Origin: Bryoerythrophyllum caledonicum
Lineage: Eukaryota; Streptophyta; Bryopsida; Pottiales; Pottiaceae
DNA: 64,000 nt
NCBI GenBank assembly: GCA_963971425.1
Contig: OZ020517.1
Coordinates: forward strand, 6,140,501 to 6,204,500
Direction: 5' to 3'
Shown here: positions 1 through 11,172 of the stretch, piece by piece
Layout: the number at the start of each line of letters is the position of its first letter
Numbering within the stretch: the first letter of the stretch is position 1
The notes under the pieces: model-generated
Databases searched by the model: none
What the model saw: only the letters and a program-made list of their open reading frames with translations
Told to the model about the DNA's origin: nothing
Translations under genes and position numbers: made by a program

Positions 1-698
1 AAGATGGGAAGAGCACCTCAGCTTTGTCAACTCCTGCAACCCTTAGACCAAAGACAACCTAGCGGTCATCCTTCCATCTGCCCAGAAAAACTATAAAGTT
101 ATATAGTTTTGAAGTTCAATTGGGGAAAGCGGGCAAGTCGGGCACCTCTAGAAACTTCCTAAGACACTCTATTCAATGAGAGATTTCTAATGCTCGCAAG
201 TAATATAACCTCCCTTCATTTCGTCAATTTTTTTATTGTCATTCGTTTAAAATAGCATATTTACTCAAGCCAAACGTTTTTACACATTGTTGGTATGGAG
301 ATGATGGTTGTTGTTCCCCGTGGGTCATAGCTCATGAATGTAATTTACTAGGAGAACCAATGATGACATCAGGAAAATCCCAGACCCTTGCATTAATTTG
401 AAATATATACATTCTTTATATGAAAAGAATCATATACAACTTGCATATGATGATTATACACAACGTGTAAAAAATCTAAGTGCAAACGATATCATCTTCA
501 TACCTCTCAAAATTCATATCATAAAATTGCAATATGAAATTTATATGTTTTGACTTTTTATACAAATTTTATATAAAACTAATATGATTGTGATAGATTT
601 AAAAACTTATGTATATTTTATATAGAAATTGTATGAAAAACAACCATTGACGTGGCTGATCATCCAAAAAAGTCATCTGAGGAGCCAAAATTTGGCTG
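1..698. other. AT-rich sequence, no gene seen
   Basis: No supported reading frame, RNA gene or element boundary is visible. The sequence is AT-rich with short imperfect palindromes around ATATGAAA-type words. Similar wording recurs near 23 kb and 24.6 kb, so parts may be old MITE remnants. Confidence 0.5.
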
Positions 699-710
699 CT
701 TTGTCGTTTA

Positions 711-950
711 AGCACGAATGCATACGCCCAAGCACGAATGCATATGCCCAAGCACGAATGCACACGCCCAAGCACGAATGCACACGCCCAAGCACGAATG
801 CACACGCCCAAGCACGAATGCATACGCCCAAGCACGAATGCATACGCCCAAGCACGAATGCATATGCCCAAGCACGAATGCATACGCCCAAGCACGAATG
901 CATACGCCCAAGCACGAATGCATACGCCCAAACACAAATGCATACGCTCA
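711..950. repeat. 20-bp minisatellite, about 12 copies
   Basis: A 20-bp unit reading roughly CACGAATGCATACGCCCAAG is repeated head to tail about twelve times. Variation is mostly TAC/CAC/TAT inside the unit, and the last copies are more diverged. The unit length is not a multiple of three, so open frames on both strands are by-products of the repeat. Confidence 0.95.
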
Positions 951-1108
951 AGCACAAATACATAGACCCTTGCTATTCCAATAAGCGCTCCATGGAAAAA
1001 TGCCTCCATTACTGAAATTACGTTTCCTTCATTGGATGGCTATATGATAAGCGTGCATGTGCAATGTAGAAGGCCATAGATTTTTTAACCAGTGGAATTC
1101 TAAAATGT

Positions 1109-1300
1109 TTGATATCCTTTCATGTGGAATGTAGAAGGATAAGCCTTCATGTGGAATGTATAAAGCTAAGCCTTTATGTGGAATGTGAAAGGCTAGGCCT
1201 TCATGTGGAATGTAGAAGGTTAAGCCTTCATATAGAATGTAGAAGGCTAAACCTTTGTGTGGAACGGAAGAGGCTAAGCCTTAATGTGGAATGTGAAAGG
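1109..1300. repeat. 27-bp tandem repeat, about 7 copies
   Basis: Units of about 27 bp begin CCTTCATGTGGAATGTAG and end near GGCTAAG. The sequence just left (about 1055-1113) and just right (about 1290-1340) of the array is itself similar, both sides reading GTAGAAGG/GTGAAAGG, CATAGATTT and then ATGTTTGATG. The array probably grew inside a duplicated segment. Confidence 0.9.
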
Positions 1301-1402
1301 TCATAGATTTATAATTAATGGTATTCTAACATGTTTGATGAAATGCATATACCGTAAACAATATAAATATCTCTAAATATATGTACAAAGGTAGAAGCTA
1401 TT

Positions 1403-1493
1403 GGTTAATTAATTACAATTCTCATCATAAGGTTTGTGGTTTCTGTATGGTTAATTAATTACAATTCTCATCATAAGGTTTGTGGTTTCTGTA
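1403..1493. repeat. direct duplication of about 45 bp
   Basis: Two almost perfect back-to-back copies of a 45-46 bp segment, beginning GGTTAATTAATTACAATTCT and ending GGTTTGTGGTTTCTG. Confidence 0.9.
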
Positions 1494-1525
1494 AGGTTCA
1501 TAGCTGGAGAGGTCAAAGAAGGGAA

Positions 1526-1650
1526 ACTGCAGAGACAATAATGAATGTATACTGCAGAGACAATAATGAATGTATACTGCAGAGACAATAATGAATGTAT
1601 ACTGCAGAGACAATAATGAATGTATACTGCAGAGACAATAATGAATGTAT
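1526..1650. repeat. 25-bp tandem repeat, 5 copies
   Basis: Five practically identical copies of ACTGCAGAGACAATAATGAA followed by TGTAT. The near-perfect identity implies recent expansion compared with the 20-bp and 27-bp arrays next to it. Confidence 0.95.
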
Positions 1651-2165
1651 AGTAGGTGCCATGTGATGTAGCAATTCTCTCTCCAATGTCTTAGTATAAA
1701 AATACATAATCTTGATTCAATAATTTCCTTGTACTCACATGCATTATAGAATTAGATTTTTAGATTGGTACTGCAATACATCATATGCTTTGCATGATGT
1801 GGTTTAACATTTCCAATGTAAGCATGTTTTAAGTGAATCAACTAACTCTTGTACCTTCATCAATTGTCCTCATGTTAGCACTTCCTTTTTTCCATAAATC
1901 ATTGCCAAATCATTAACTAGTAATTAAGCAGTCTTTTATAATTATATTAGTACATGGTTTCTAATAGATTTATTCTTTGAGCATACGGAGTCCACCTAGA
2001 TGTAGGCATTTTAGAGGCACTCATGCAGAAGTGATTGAAAATTGCCACAAAAATCAAATAGATATGGGTTGCCATATTCTATATGTATTATTTGTTGGTT
2101 TTGGATTACAGGTTGATTGTCAGAGTTGTCACCATATCTCAAATTGATGTAGCCTACTCATATCA
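1651..2165. other. no gene seen
   Basis: AT-rich sequence leading into the broken dioxygenase gene. It may hold upstream exons or the promoter of that gene, but I cannot support any exon here. Confidence 0.35.
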
Positions 2166-3429
2166 ATGTCCAAAATGCAGCCAGTTCATGTCTTTGCAAA
2201 AGAATGTGAGCTTTGTAAAACAAAGCACATTGATGATGCTTCTTTTGCCGCTCATGAGAATGGTAAGAGACATAAAAAAAATTTGAAGTTGACAACATCC
2301 TCAACTGAAGCTGTCGGGCAAAATGCAAGTCAATCATTTTTTCACAATCACAGTAAGTGCTAGATACCTTTGAAGTATAATTATTGGCTCTCAACTTATT
2401 CAACTTTGAGTAGCGTCATGTCAACCTATAATTTGTCATCTAAATAAATTTGTCCATGTAGATAAGGGCGAAGTTACCACAACGGAAATTCAATTAAGGG
2501 GACCTGTAATCAATGGCCATGTGTCACCTTGTGAAGAACATAGGGATACAATGAACCCACTTGAACTATCATCAGTTCAAGGGGATGTATATGAAGACGC
2601 ACTTTTCATGTCAAGCGGTAGATCCGGGATTGCTTACTTTATTACCCAAGGAATATCTCTACCTCTTCAGATCCAAAAAATGATCCATTGTAAGTATAAT
2701 CCAAAAATGACCCATAATCTAGACATTACAGGATATGAAGAAATTGTGAATTCCTCTCTTTTATTAGACGGTGAAACCATTATTGGAATTCTATGTCATG
2801 ATTACTTTCCAAGCGAGAGATGCGTGGATTTTTTCAAAAGACTACATCACCTCTACGAAGATGGGGGGATAGTACCACGTGGCCATGCGTATGCAGGTGG
2901 AAACATGATCATGTGTGGATGGCATCATGATAAAGTTCTGAATAAACCACGCATGTAAGTTTATAAATGTATTTGTCCATAAGTTTTTATATTTAAAAAG
3001 CTTAACAATTTAAACACCAAAATTCTTATTGAAATTATTAATTAGGCTAATTATAAACTATTTGCAGTTATGCCCGATCCAAACAGAAGGAGAAATTGAA
3101 GAAATATGACGCTATTGGACTTCATGAAAAAAACGGAGAGTTTTGCGACCAAGTCATGGAATATATGATCAAGGACTTTGAGTATTGGGTAAATTCTTTG
3201 GAGAACATGAGATGTCCTTCCATTCCTCCAAATTGAGGTAGAACTGGTTCAACTCCATTCACTACGATGGCGATATCCAAGAATTACTATGCAAACGCAC
3301 ATTGTGACCCAAATGATTCTCAAATGGCATATATCATGGGGTTTCTGAATGGTAAGAATTTAATTATTGCTATGTGACTAATATTGGATATTCATAAAAT
3401 AAATAAAATAACTATTTTTATTTGTTGAT

Positions 3430-3665
3430 TGTAAATTTGTGAATTTTTAGATTTAGGACTTAAGGATTTGTGGGTTTGTGTGTTTTAGGGTTTCTTGATT
3501 TTATTGTTTGTGGGATTTTGGCTTTGTGGATTTTAGTGTTTGGGGTTTTGGGTTTGTAGGTTTTGGTTCTTAGGGTTTGGAAATTTGTGAATTTGTGGAT
3601 TTTAGGATTTTAGGGTATGCATTGTGCAAGCTTGTGAGTTTGTAAAATTGTAGATTTTAGGGTTT
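3430..3665. repeat. degenerate telomere-like T/G-rich tract in an intron
   Basis: The plus strand is a run of T/G-rich words (TTTAGGG, TTTGTGGG, TTTTGGG), including several exact TTTAGGG heptamers, the plant telomere unit. It sits in the third intron of the broken dioxygenase. It is too degenerate to be a true telomere and is best called interstitial telomere-like or simple sequence. Confidence 0.6.
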
Positions 3666-3667
3666 GT

Positions 3668-3803
3668 GGGTGTCAGAATAAAATCAATTAGAAGTTACCA
3701 AACCTCCACTAAAAACTAAGGTGACTTTATCCTCTACTAATTTCGTACTATCTCCATCAACTGGCGCTAGATTTGGCTATAAATTATAGGAGGGATGAGT
3801 GTA
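3668..3803 (-). mobile_element. truncated MITE, same family as the element at 41809-42378
   Basis: The right end reads TATAGGAGGGATGAGTG followed by TA, matching the right end of the 41.8-kb MITE (TATAGGAGGGATGACTG, TA). The interior around GAAGTTACCAA and CTCTACTAA matches the reverse complement of 41885-41930. The left terminal repeat is missing. It is inserted in an intron of the broken dioxygenase. Confidence 0.55.
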
Positions 3804-4140
3804 GTTGTTATTTGCAAAAATTAATTGATTTATAGTTGTTGATATTGTTTAACAACAGAAGGTGGTGATTTGAACAAAGGAGCAAGAACGGGGGGTGAAT
3901 TCATCCTCCATGATTATGATATTATGTCAAACCCCGGAATGGGTCCATCATCATGCTAGATACTTTAAAGATTCGACACGGCACATTGCCAAACAAAAGG
4001 ATTTACACAAATGGGATGTTCCCTAGTGACTAAAGACTTGGTTCTGAGACAATGCAAAAAGCACATGGACAAGTTGCAGAGGTTAAGTGATACTATCTCA
4101 AATAAGAAGGCTAGATTTAGATATGATGCTCTACTGGTTT

Positions 4141-4735
4141 AGGGTAATAAATATAACAACATATTTTTTTACTACACATATTTTACAAGTTTTATGAGTC
4201 TATGTTTTACCTTTAATTGGATTATTGCACACCAAAATTCACAATGAATGGTAGGGTTTAGTATAGAAAAAATAAATTTTGTAATACCTATTGGTACAAA
4301 AAGTTGTCATTTACTTATAAATGTTGTTCCATTTTGAACCCCTAAATTTTCTTCACTAGATCACACCAAACTTACTTCAAAACTGTTGGTTACATTGCAA
4401 TAAGTAAAGAAGGAAACAAAAATGTTAGCTGTAATTTCTAACCTTAGGGTCTAAATATACCTATTAACTCACATGATCCCAAAAGTTCATTAAATTTGAT
4501 GGCATGGATAGAAAGATTAAAGTTTTTGAAGTTGGAAAAACACTTCATTTGTTCCATGCGTTAAGTGGATAGATAGGCTTAACTTCACTTTGTAACAATT
4601 TAGTGTACTGCTAAGGGTCAAATTCATTACCATCATGTCAATTACTACCATCATTTTATCTAAAGGTACTTTACAATTACTTGATGCTATTGCAATGAGT
4701 AAGGAAAGAAAAAAAAAAAGGTTGAATTTTTTTTC
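4141..4735. other. AT-rich interval with dispersed-repeat fragments, no gene
   Basis: Around 4338 an AACCCCTAAA terminus followed by TCACACCAAA resembles the left end of the long-TIR MITE family seen at 27666. Around 4550-4650 there is a copy of a dispersed motif (CATTACCATCATGTCAA) that recurs near 22.2, 26.4 and 28.2 kb. No coding frame is supported. Confidence 0.45.
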
Positions 4736-4736
4736 A

Positions 4737-5554
4737 TTAACCCCTAAAGGACCAAGGCATTTCCCCCTCAAAATCACTCCAAAACAACCATTTTCATTGC
4801 ATTCAACACAAAATGATACTAAAATTTTAATCTAAAAATTCAACCATAGGATCTTGTACTAGAGTTGTATGAGAGTGTGTCGTGAAAATTTTGGTAAGTT
4901 TTATTGCACATGTTGAAAGATACTAGCCTTTGAAGTGAGACATAAACTCTTTTTGAGGTCATACTAAACACCTTCTACAAACTCTGACCATCATCTATGG
5001 CAACTTTTTGCACTATGGGCCGTGAATTTATTTTTTTAACTTGAAAAAAATCATATTAGGCACAAGTGCACCAAATTTTAGAAGTAGAAAAGGTGTAGAA
5101 GATGTCCTAAAAAATCCTGCAATGCAACTATGTGTTGAGAATCAACAATACACTTTATATTTTGCATATACCATATCCTTCTCAAATTTTTGAAATTCAA
5201 AAATCCGTACGGTTGATGCAAAGAACTCCATTCCTTCTTCAAGAGAGTTTTATTTTTATTTTTAAATGGACAAAAACTCGAATTTCTATCGAATTTAGAA
5301 GTTATTAAAGTTTAGCAACAGTATTTGTGATATGTCACACCAAACTGCTGCACTATTTGTATGTGTAAGTGAAAATAAATTGTAACTTTTGAACCGTAAG
5401 CCAGAATTCTACGAAATTTGTGTCTACGCAAAGCTAATAAAAAGTTGCCCATTTTTTGAAAAATCTCAGAAAATAATGCCTAGAATTGAGAACGTGGTAC
5501 CTTATCCAAACTCAAAATGTCCCCCGAGGGGACTTTGGTCCTTTAGGGGTTAAA
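4737..5554. mobile_element. long-TIR MITE-like element, AACCCCTAAAGGACCAA termini
   Basis: The left end TTAACCCCTAAAGGACCAA (from 4737) is matched in inverted orientation by TTGGTCCTTTAGGGGTTAA at 5535-5553. The interior is AT-rich and non-coding. A diverged half copy of its right portion lies at about 54096-54400, recognisable by TAACTCCTAAAGG, CCCTCGAGGGACATTTT and AGTGTGACAT. The total length of about 0.8 kb is like the relative at 27666-28481. Confidence 0.65.
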
Positions 5555-5555
5555 T

Positions 5556-6052
5556 GAAGTAAATGGAGTTTGACTTCATTTAATTGGTGTCTAAATGTTT
5601 CTTTACCCAAGCTCAAAGTTTATTGCCATCATGTCAAGCAGGAACTGGACTTTTTGTAAACAATTTTGTAGAGGTAGAGTTGGCGGGTAGCATTTTGGAA
5701 AAACTGAATCACAAAATATATTAATCCATGTTGGACCTAGTGTTTAATTTTTATTTTCTATTTTTTGGATTTGTGTTTTGAAAGTTAGTACAACGTAAAG
5801 TCAAAGCGAATGACACCTATCAACATCGAGACACTCATTGATCAACGTCAGCCGCTACTGTAAATTTGACTAACCCTAACACTTGTAGCGAGGAGAAGAG
5901 AAGGGGTACAGTCCAGTGAAAAACACTTCATCTGAGTAAATTCGCAGGGAAAAATTGCACGAGAGAATATCGGGATGAAAGGGAGCGAACTGGAATTCCG
6001 AGGCGTGGCTTCTGAGGTGTTGAGGTCCTAGCACCTAGGTCGACGCCTAGAA
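5556..6052. other. no gene seen; left flank of the large MULE
   Basis: Contains another fragment of the CATCATGTCAAG dispersed motif near 5630 and then unique-looking sequence up to the transposon flank. No supported coding frame. Confidence 0.4.
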
Positions 6053-6064
6053 TCCTCAATATGG
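6053..6064. repeat. left target-site duplication of the MULE (candidate)
   Basis: TCCTCAATATGG lies immediately outside the left terminal repeat. TCCTCAGTATGG lies in direct orientation outside the right one at 20298-20309, giving 11 of 12 identical. MULEs usually duplicate 8-11 bp, so the core duplication is probably the central nine or so bases with one later substitution. Confidence 0.6.
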
Positions 6065-6069
6065 ACGAA

Positions 6070-6173
6070 GCTATCTTGCGTGCGGTGAGGTGTGAGCGGT
6101 GAGCGGTGAGGCATGAGCAGTGAGCGTTGCGACGTGAGCGGTGAAACATGAGCGATGAGCGGTGAGCGGTGAG
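6070..6173. repeat. left terminal inverted repeat built of GTGAGCG units
   Basis: Starts GCTATCTTGCG and continues as imperfect 7-bp GTGAGCG/GAGCGGT units to about 6173, followed by ATTAGTAACTTTTT. The first 53 bases align without gaps to the right end. The inner part (6123-6173) has extra, more diverged heptamers. Confidence 0.85.
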
Positions 6174-6180
6174 AAAAAAA

Positions 6181-6866
6181 TTAGTAACTTTTTTCTGGAA
6201 TTTGTCACTTTTTCCATATATGAAAGTAACTTTTTAACAGTACGGAAGTAATTTTTTTACTCTACAATAGTAATCAGAGTACAGGAGCAGAAATCTATGT
6301 TACCAAACATAACCTGAAATAAGGATTCCAAGACGGCCTTATGACCGATGAAACAACACTACAATATCAGGTTAATATTCGTGGACCTGGAACAGGGTAC
6401 ACGGTCCTATAAGAAGTGTTTCTGGTTTAGGGCTGAACGACGGTCCGAGACGACCATAAACTACCCGGGGGATAATGTCGGTTTAGGAGGAAGAATAAGG
6501 TGCAGGGTTCGATTCCTGTCTGTAAAATCTTGACCTTCACGAGATAGCCGATAGTAGGCAATCGCAGGATCGACATCAATCCCGGTGTAAAAAATTAGTA
6601 AAAAAAAAATTGAAGAGAGGAAAAAAAAGTGAGGAAAAAAAACTCCTGGAAAAAAAATGAGAAACAAGTGACAAGGAGAAAAACAAAGTAAAAAAAAAAT
6701 AAAAAAAATGTGAAGATAGAAAAAGTGAGAAAAGAGAGTGACAAAAAAACACTTAGCGATTCAAGAATAGATCAAGTTTTTGTCAATATAGCGGTGGCCC
6801 TGTAGTCTCACCATCTCTTACATATTATAGAAAATTGGTACAAGGGTTACTTCGTGAAATCAAAGA
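6181..6866. other. 3' side of the transposase gene; purine-rich, no gene
   Basis: Subterminal sequence of the MULE. Around 6600-6740 the plus strand is almost pure A/G (poly-A runs interrupted by GAGAAA). No coding frame is supported. GGGTTCGATTCC at about 6507 resembles a tRNA T-loop, but no cloverleaf can be built around it. Confidence 0.5.
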
Positions 6867-9800
6867 CTAGGTGCAGCCCTCTTTCTGAAGCAAGACTTCG
6901 AGAACACGCTTAATCTCGTTGAAGCTAAGACTAGGGGCGTGCATAAAAACATCCACCTCTGGATCTAGCTCACAAACAATGGTAAAGATAAAATAAAGGT
7001 GTTTGCAGTAACACCACTGAGGACGTTTGCCAAGAGACTTGCTCGACATGTCTTTGAAAGACAGGCAGTCACAACTAGGAAATTGACTGATAGAAAGCAT
7101 GTAGTTAGAAACCTTCGTAATGGATTTGGACTCGAACGAGAGAATGCAGCCAAAGCCGGGGTACGGGAGCATTAGAAGGTTTAGGACTTTTCCAAGAACG
7201 GAAAGCGCAGATGCGCAGCTGTTCCGATGACTCGTGGTTGGGGCCTTCGAATTCCGACGGATGTTCTTGCCAAATCTACGCTTCGGATGCTCATCGGAGT
7301 TCACCGGAGTTGGAACAGATTTCCAGTCAAACAATGCACCATCCTGAGAGAACAACTTCCGGGGAGAGAGCATGACGCGCTCGGCAAGTCGAAAACCGGC
7401 ATTTCCAAAACGAAGAATCTCGGCCTTCGTAAGGGACGTGCCAGCTTTCACCGGCCAAACGTCAGGGACCGCTGGCTTAGAAACAACCCAATCCCTCTTC
7501 GATCCCATCACACAACGATTGATGTCATCGTTACAAAAGAAAAATGCCATCTTCTCAAGCCTCGTCTTCTGATAGTTCTTCATCATGCCATTGTAGGTCG
7601 GTGCGGTAGTACTCTTGTTGTTCTGAACGATTCGAGCAGTACACTTCTTCTTCGTACCAGCCTGTTGAGCAAAACAAGCTTTTGCTGATGTCCTTGGCAG
7701 CCTCGCAATATGCCATTTGCTTTCGTCACAAGCAGTCTCCAACACACCCACAATATGGGTTACACGTGTTGAAGTTTCTGTTCGAGGAAGGCTGGCGGGA
7801 TTGGCTGGTGCATCCCCAACTGTTGCATACACACACTCGTCAGCAGTGAGGTCAATGGATATTCGTGAAGACGCCCTTGTCGCGACCCTGGGACGTGAAA
7901 CGCTGATTTTCTCTGGACGATGAGAATCGAACTTAGATCCAGGAGGAAGGTCTGGCTTCCGTTTCAGGGACAAGAAGACTTCCTCCCCTTCCAAATGCGG
8001 AAAGCGAGTGCAAAACTCGGCCGCTCCAGGCATATTACAGAAAGCCTCATGAAGTGCCTTGGAGTTCTCCGAACGCTGAGCAATGCGTTGAGCAACACGA
8101 AGTCGAAGCTCTTCCTTCCCAGGCCCTTGCCCTCCACGCTCTCCTTTAGAGAATTGATAACAAGCCACGACTTGCATGAACGCTCGAACCATGTCATCAA
8201 CAGTCGCAACGTATAAATCATTACCGCACTTTCCGGACTGCTGCAACCACTTATTGTGGACAGTCTCCACTAAATTGCAAGATGGCATTTAAGCTAATTC
8301 TGAATTTGAGAGTTCCTGCAGACCTCAATGAAAGAGTTGTTTGATTAATGAACTTGTTGAAGAAGAAGCATTACATTGGGATTGCGACCAATCTACTACA
8401 GCAAGACGGCAAATCTAGACAATGCACTACAAAGTACAAATATAAATCAAGGTTTGCCATATAGAAAAGGAAGAATCTGTAAGGCCACGAAAAAGAAAGA
8501 GGTCCAACGAGAGGAAGGAGTGCCGGCAGCGGCACACCCATTTTCCAAGATCAAAAACACAAGCCCGCTTGATCAAAAAATTGAAAACTGGAAACTGAAG
8601 GTTTAGGAGATATTGGAAGTCTGTTAAAAACTACACTGGTGAATTAAAATATTCGACAAAAGAAGACACAAAAGACTGAGCAATAGTTGGGATGGACTCC
8701 AGACTGATTCAGTGGACATGCCCATCTGGTGTGCCGTTGACGACACACCAGTGGTGGGCTCACAAAATGCGGTCAAATCGCATACATACGAGTGTCTTTC
8801 TGGAAGGTCGGTCGGCATGAACCCCATCACAGGTGTAATAGTAACAGGAAGTAGGTATGCCTTTAATGGCATATCCCTAGCAAGTGGTACAAAACTCACC
8901 TTAAAGGTCTACGAAGCGAGGGGTCTCCCGTTGACGGCACACCCTCTAAGCAAACAAGATCCAGACTGCCGTTACATTGGTACCGACAAATGTCTATAAT
9001 GGGATATTTTTTTAGAGAAAACATTCAGAAATTAGATAGACATGTGGCGTGAATGAAGAAAAAACATACCGATACCATAAACCCGCCCCATTGACGATAT
9101 CGAAAATGCCAGAAGGCTAGCCATAAATCAAGTCGTACGGCACCAGCATCAGATGTTGCGCCAGACGATAACCACCACGCTTTGATCGCCAAGTACTTTG
9201 CTTCGGCTTCCTCCATTGTCTTTGCATCCTTGTAGAGCTTGCAAAGCTGACGATGTTGCTCTTGAAGGTCGGCTCTAATGTCAGCCTTAGTGTGCTTTTC
9301 AAGGGATTGAGTCCAGTGAAATAGGCACGTTCTCTCCCGATTGTCCATCGGTACTGACGCATCACCGCTCCCGTAAAGAATGCGGACCGCATTCCAGTTG
9401 GCCTGTGCGCTATCAGTCATGAATCCCTTGAATGAAACTGTCGAAACATCGTGTCGTGCAACAACTACATTCAAGTTCTTCCAAAATACTAGCTGAGCAT
9501 TAACATCCTCGGATTGCATGTCACAGATGGCAATCGTCATCACACGGCAGTAGGTTGAATCGTACACATGACAACCCATAGTGGTCCATCCCTTTACTCG
9601 TTTGACATGGTCAAACATGATCCAGGAATCTTCAAGGTCTCCTCCAGGTTGCATTCGCTTCACTAGATCAACGCCGCTGCCAGGACCAACTTTTGCCATC
9701 TTAAACACAAACACCTTGTCCGAATCAACGCCTTGCCCAGGAAATCTATTCTCCTGAACAAAAGCCCAGTTGCTTGATCCTCGAAGTTTAGTGATGCTAT

Positions 9801-11172
9801 CCATTACACCAAAGCGTCTTAAGTATCTAAAAGTTGTAACCTCGTTTCGGATGCTGGGAGATGTCATCTGCTTAAATTTCTCCAAGACCGGCACTAGTTC
9901 CTCTAAAACTAGTGGCTTCTATGAAACTCCCTCTGGACACAGCAGGAGCTCACCGAGAAACTCCTTACTTGCTTCCAAAATAATGGCAGAGTTTGTGGCA
10001 GTTGGGGTCCGCTCCACTTGCTCAGAAATGAGGGTCTTCAGCTTCGAGGATGAATCTCGATAGTTGCCTAATTTAACAGGATGCTCATGTGTCCCGATAT
10101 GGACACATAAGCGGGACATGGTGTCCTTTCCCAGCACATAGTAAATTTTGGCTGGGCAGGTTCTTAAGCAGGTAGGCCGAACTCGTCAAAGTTTACACAC
10201 AACTGTAGATCCAGTAGGAGAATCCCCGCCGACACCAAAAACTGATGAAGAGGTGCCCTCCCATTCGGTCTCATTCACGTTTGACACTCTTTTCTTCCGC
10301 TCCAAGAAATCGCATTGAGAATTGAGACATTGCAAATGTCCCAAACATGAAGATGTTCTGAAGGTAAGGTTAGAATCATTCGCAATGTGAGTGGTCATGG
10401 TTCTTGTCCAACTATGACCGTCATGCTTCTTATCCATACCCAGGAGCGACCCAGCCTGTGATGACGAAATTCCTATCCCAATAGGTGGAAGCTCAAAAAC
10501 GATGTCTCCATTGAACGATGCTGGAAGGAATTCAACCTTCTCAACTCTAATGGAATGAAAATCTATCTTAGCTAAAGCAGATTTAGACCGAGATCGAGAC
10601 CAAAGATTTCGAAGACAGTCAATTGTACTAGACACAGGAAGATGATAAGGCATCGGAGGAAGAGAGGAAGACGCAGCTACTGGCGGAGGCATGGCTGGAA
10701 GTGACGGTTTCTTCTCGGATTCCGAAGGACTTAATCCTAGACTATCACTGTCGGAGTCATCGCTAAGGATGTGAATGATGTTTTCTTCTGGTTCTAATTT
10801 CACCTTATGCAGCAAAGGAGTCACCTGTGATGCTGTGGTAGACAACTTTGGTGTTAAGGATATTGAAGGACAGTCGACTGGACTATCCGTCGCTCCATAC
10901 ACTCAGTATTTCCCACACCGCAATAACCAGACTGATGCACTGTTTCGAATACATGAAAACTGAGCGACAGTGTGTGTGAGCTCTCCTGTGCTCTCATCAA
11001 ATTCTTCTTTTTCAACATGCAAGCATCCCTCATTGATATGGAAACGCTGACTTAATTGAAGGGTACTAACACTCGCCATTCCCTCTGTATCAGTGGAGAA
11101 ATAGATCGGGACACCTCCACTATCTCCGCGGATTACGACGGATCCCGCCACATGATCCGGCAAGGAAGCCAT
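6867..11172 (-). pseudogene. MULE transposase with SWIM zinc finger, four in-frame stops
   Basis: Two exons on the minus strand: 11172-9070 and 8315-6867. The intron 9069-8316 has GTATGT and CAG borders, phase 0. Read through, it has 1183 codons. The order is: an acidic, Ser/Pro-rich N-terminus; a zinc-ribbon-like part near 10320-10190 (SCLGHLQCLNSQC, then WEG); and the MULE DDE-type core with WIMFD at about 9612, FMTDSAQANW at about 9414 and CLFHW near 9320. The second exon begins with a VETVHNKWLQQSG motif often seen in such transposases. It ends with a SWIM finger (CDC at about 7070, CKH at about 7000), typical of MURA-like proteins. Stops: TGA 10905-10903, TGA 10185-10183, TAG 9918-9916 and TAA 8291-8289, all in one frame and with no frameshift. 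Its role would be cutting and joining at the terminal repeats. It diverges from the ParB-methyltransferase gene. Confidence 0.85.
8518..8539. repeat. GTGCCGGCAGCGGCAC hairpin copy in the transposase intron
   Basis: An inverted repeat with arms GTGCCG and CGGCAC and loop GCAG, the same sequence as the array at 14989-15755. Two more degenerate copies in the same intron are at 8727-8750 (TGGTGTGCCG, loop TTGA) and 8921-8944 (loop TTGA). Confidence 0.8.

Larger units (their letters stand above)
2166..4140 (+). pseudogene. broken Fe(II)/2-oxoglutarate dioxygenase, TET/JBP-like, with U1-type zinc finger
   Basis: Four exons can be read with matching splice phases: 2166-2352, 2462-2954, 3068-3351 and from 3859. 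Exon 1 encodes a U1/matrin-type zinc finger (CELC, then H and H about 12 and 18 residues later). Exon 3 holds an iron-binding HxD motif in AHCDPND. Exon 4 has GGEF, typical of the strand before the last histidine, and RHGTLPN at about 3972-3995, a good fit to the distal histidine of double-stranded beta-helix dioxygenases. The pattern resembles the TET/JBP nucleic-acid oxygenase group, often linked to transposons. This is from memory of family motifs; other 2OG families remain possible. The gene is dead: TGA at 3234-3236, a one-base frame slip near 3943, and another break after about 4020. Function, if it was TET/JBP, would have been oxidation of 5-methylcytosine or thymine. Confidence 0.6.

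Noticed and set aside
711-950. CRISPR array
   Set aside because: The copies are contiguous without unique spacers, in a eukaryotic context with introns.
599-1015. Long overlapping open frames on both strands over the 20-bp array
   Set aside because: They exist in several frames at once and follow the repeat period; no coding signature.
3430-3665. True telomere or chromosome end
   Set aside because: The repeats are degenerate, short and internal, with continuous sequence on both sides and an intron context.
6440-6545. tRNA gene around GGGTTCGATTCC
   Set aside because: T-loop-like word only; stem pairs fail and no acceptor or anticodon arm can be drawn.
7227-7688. Plus-strand frame of 153 codons opposite the transposase
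   Set aside because: Antisense shadow of the second transposase exon, which carries the SWIM motif.
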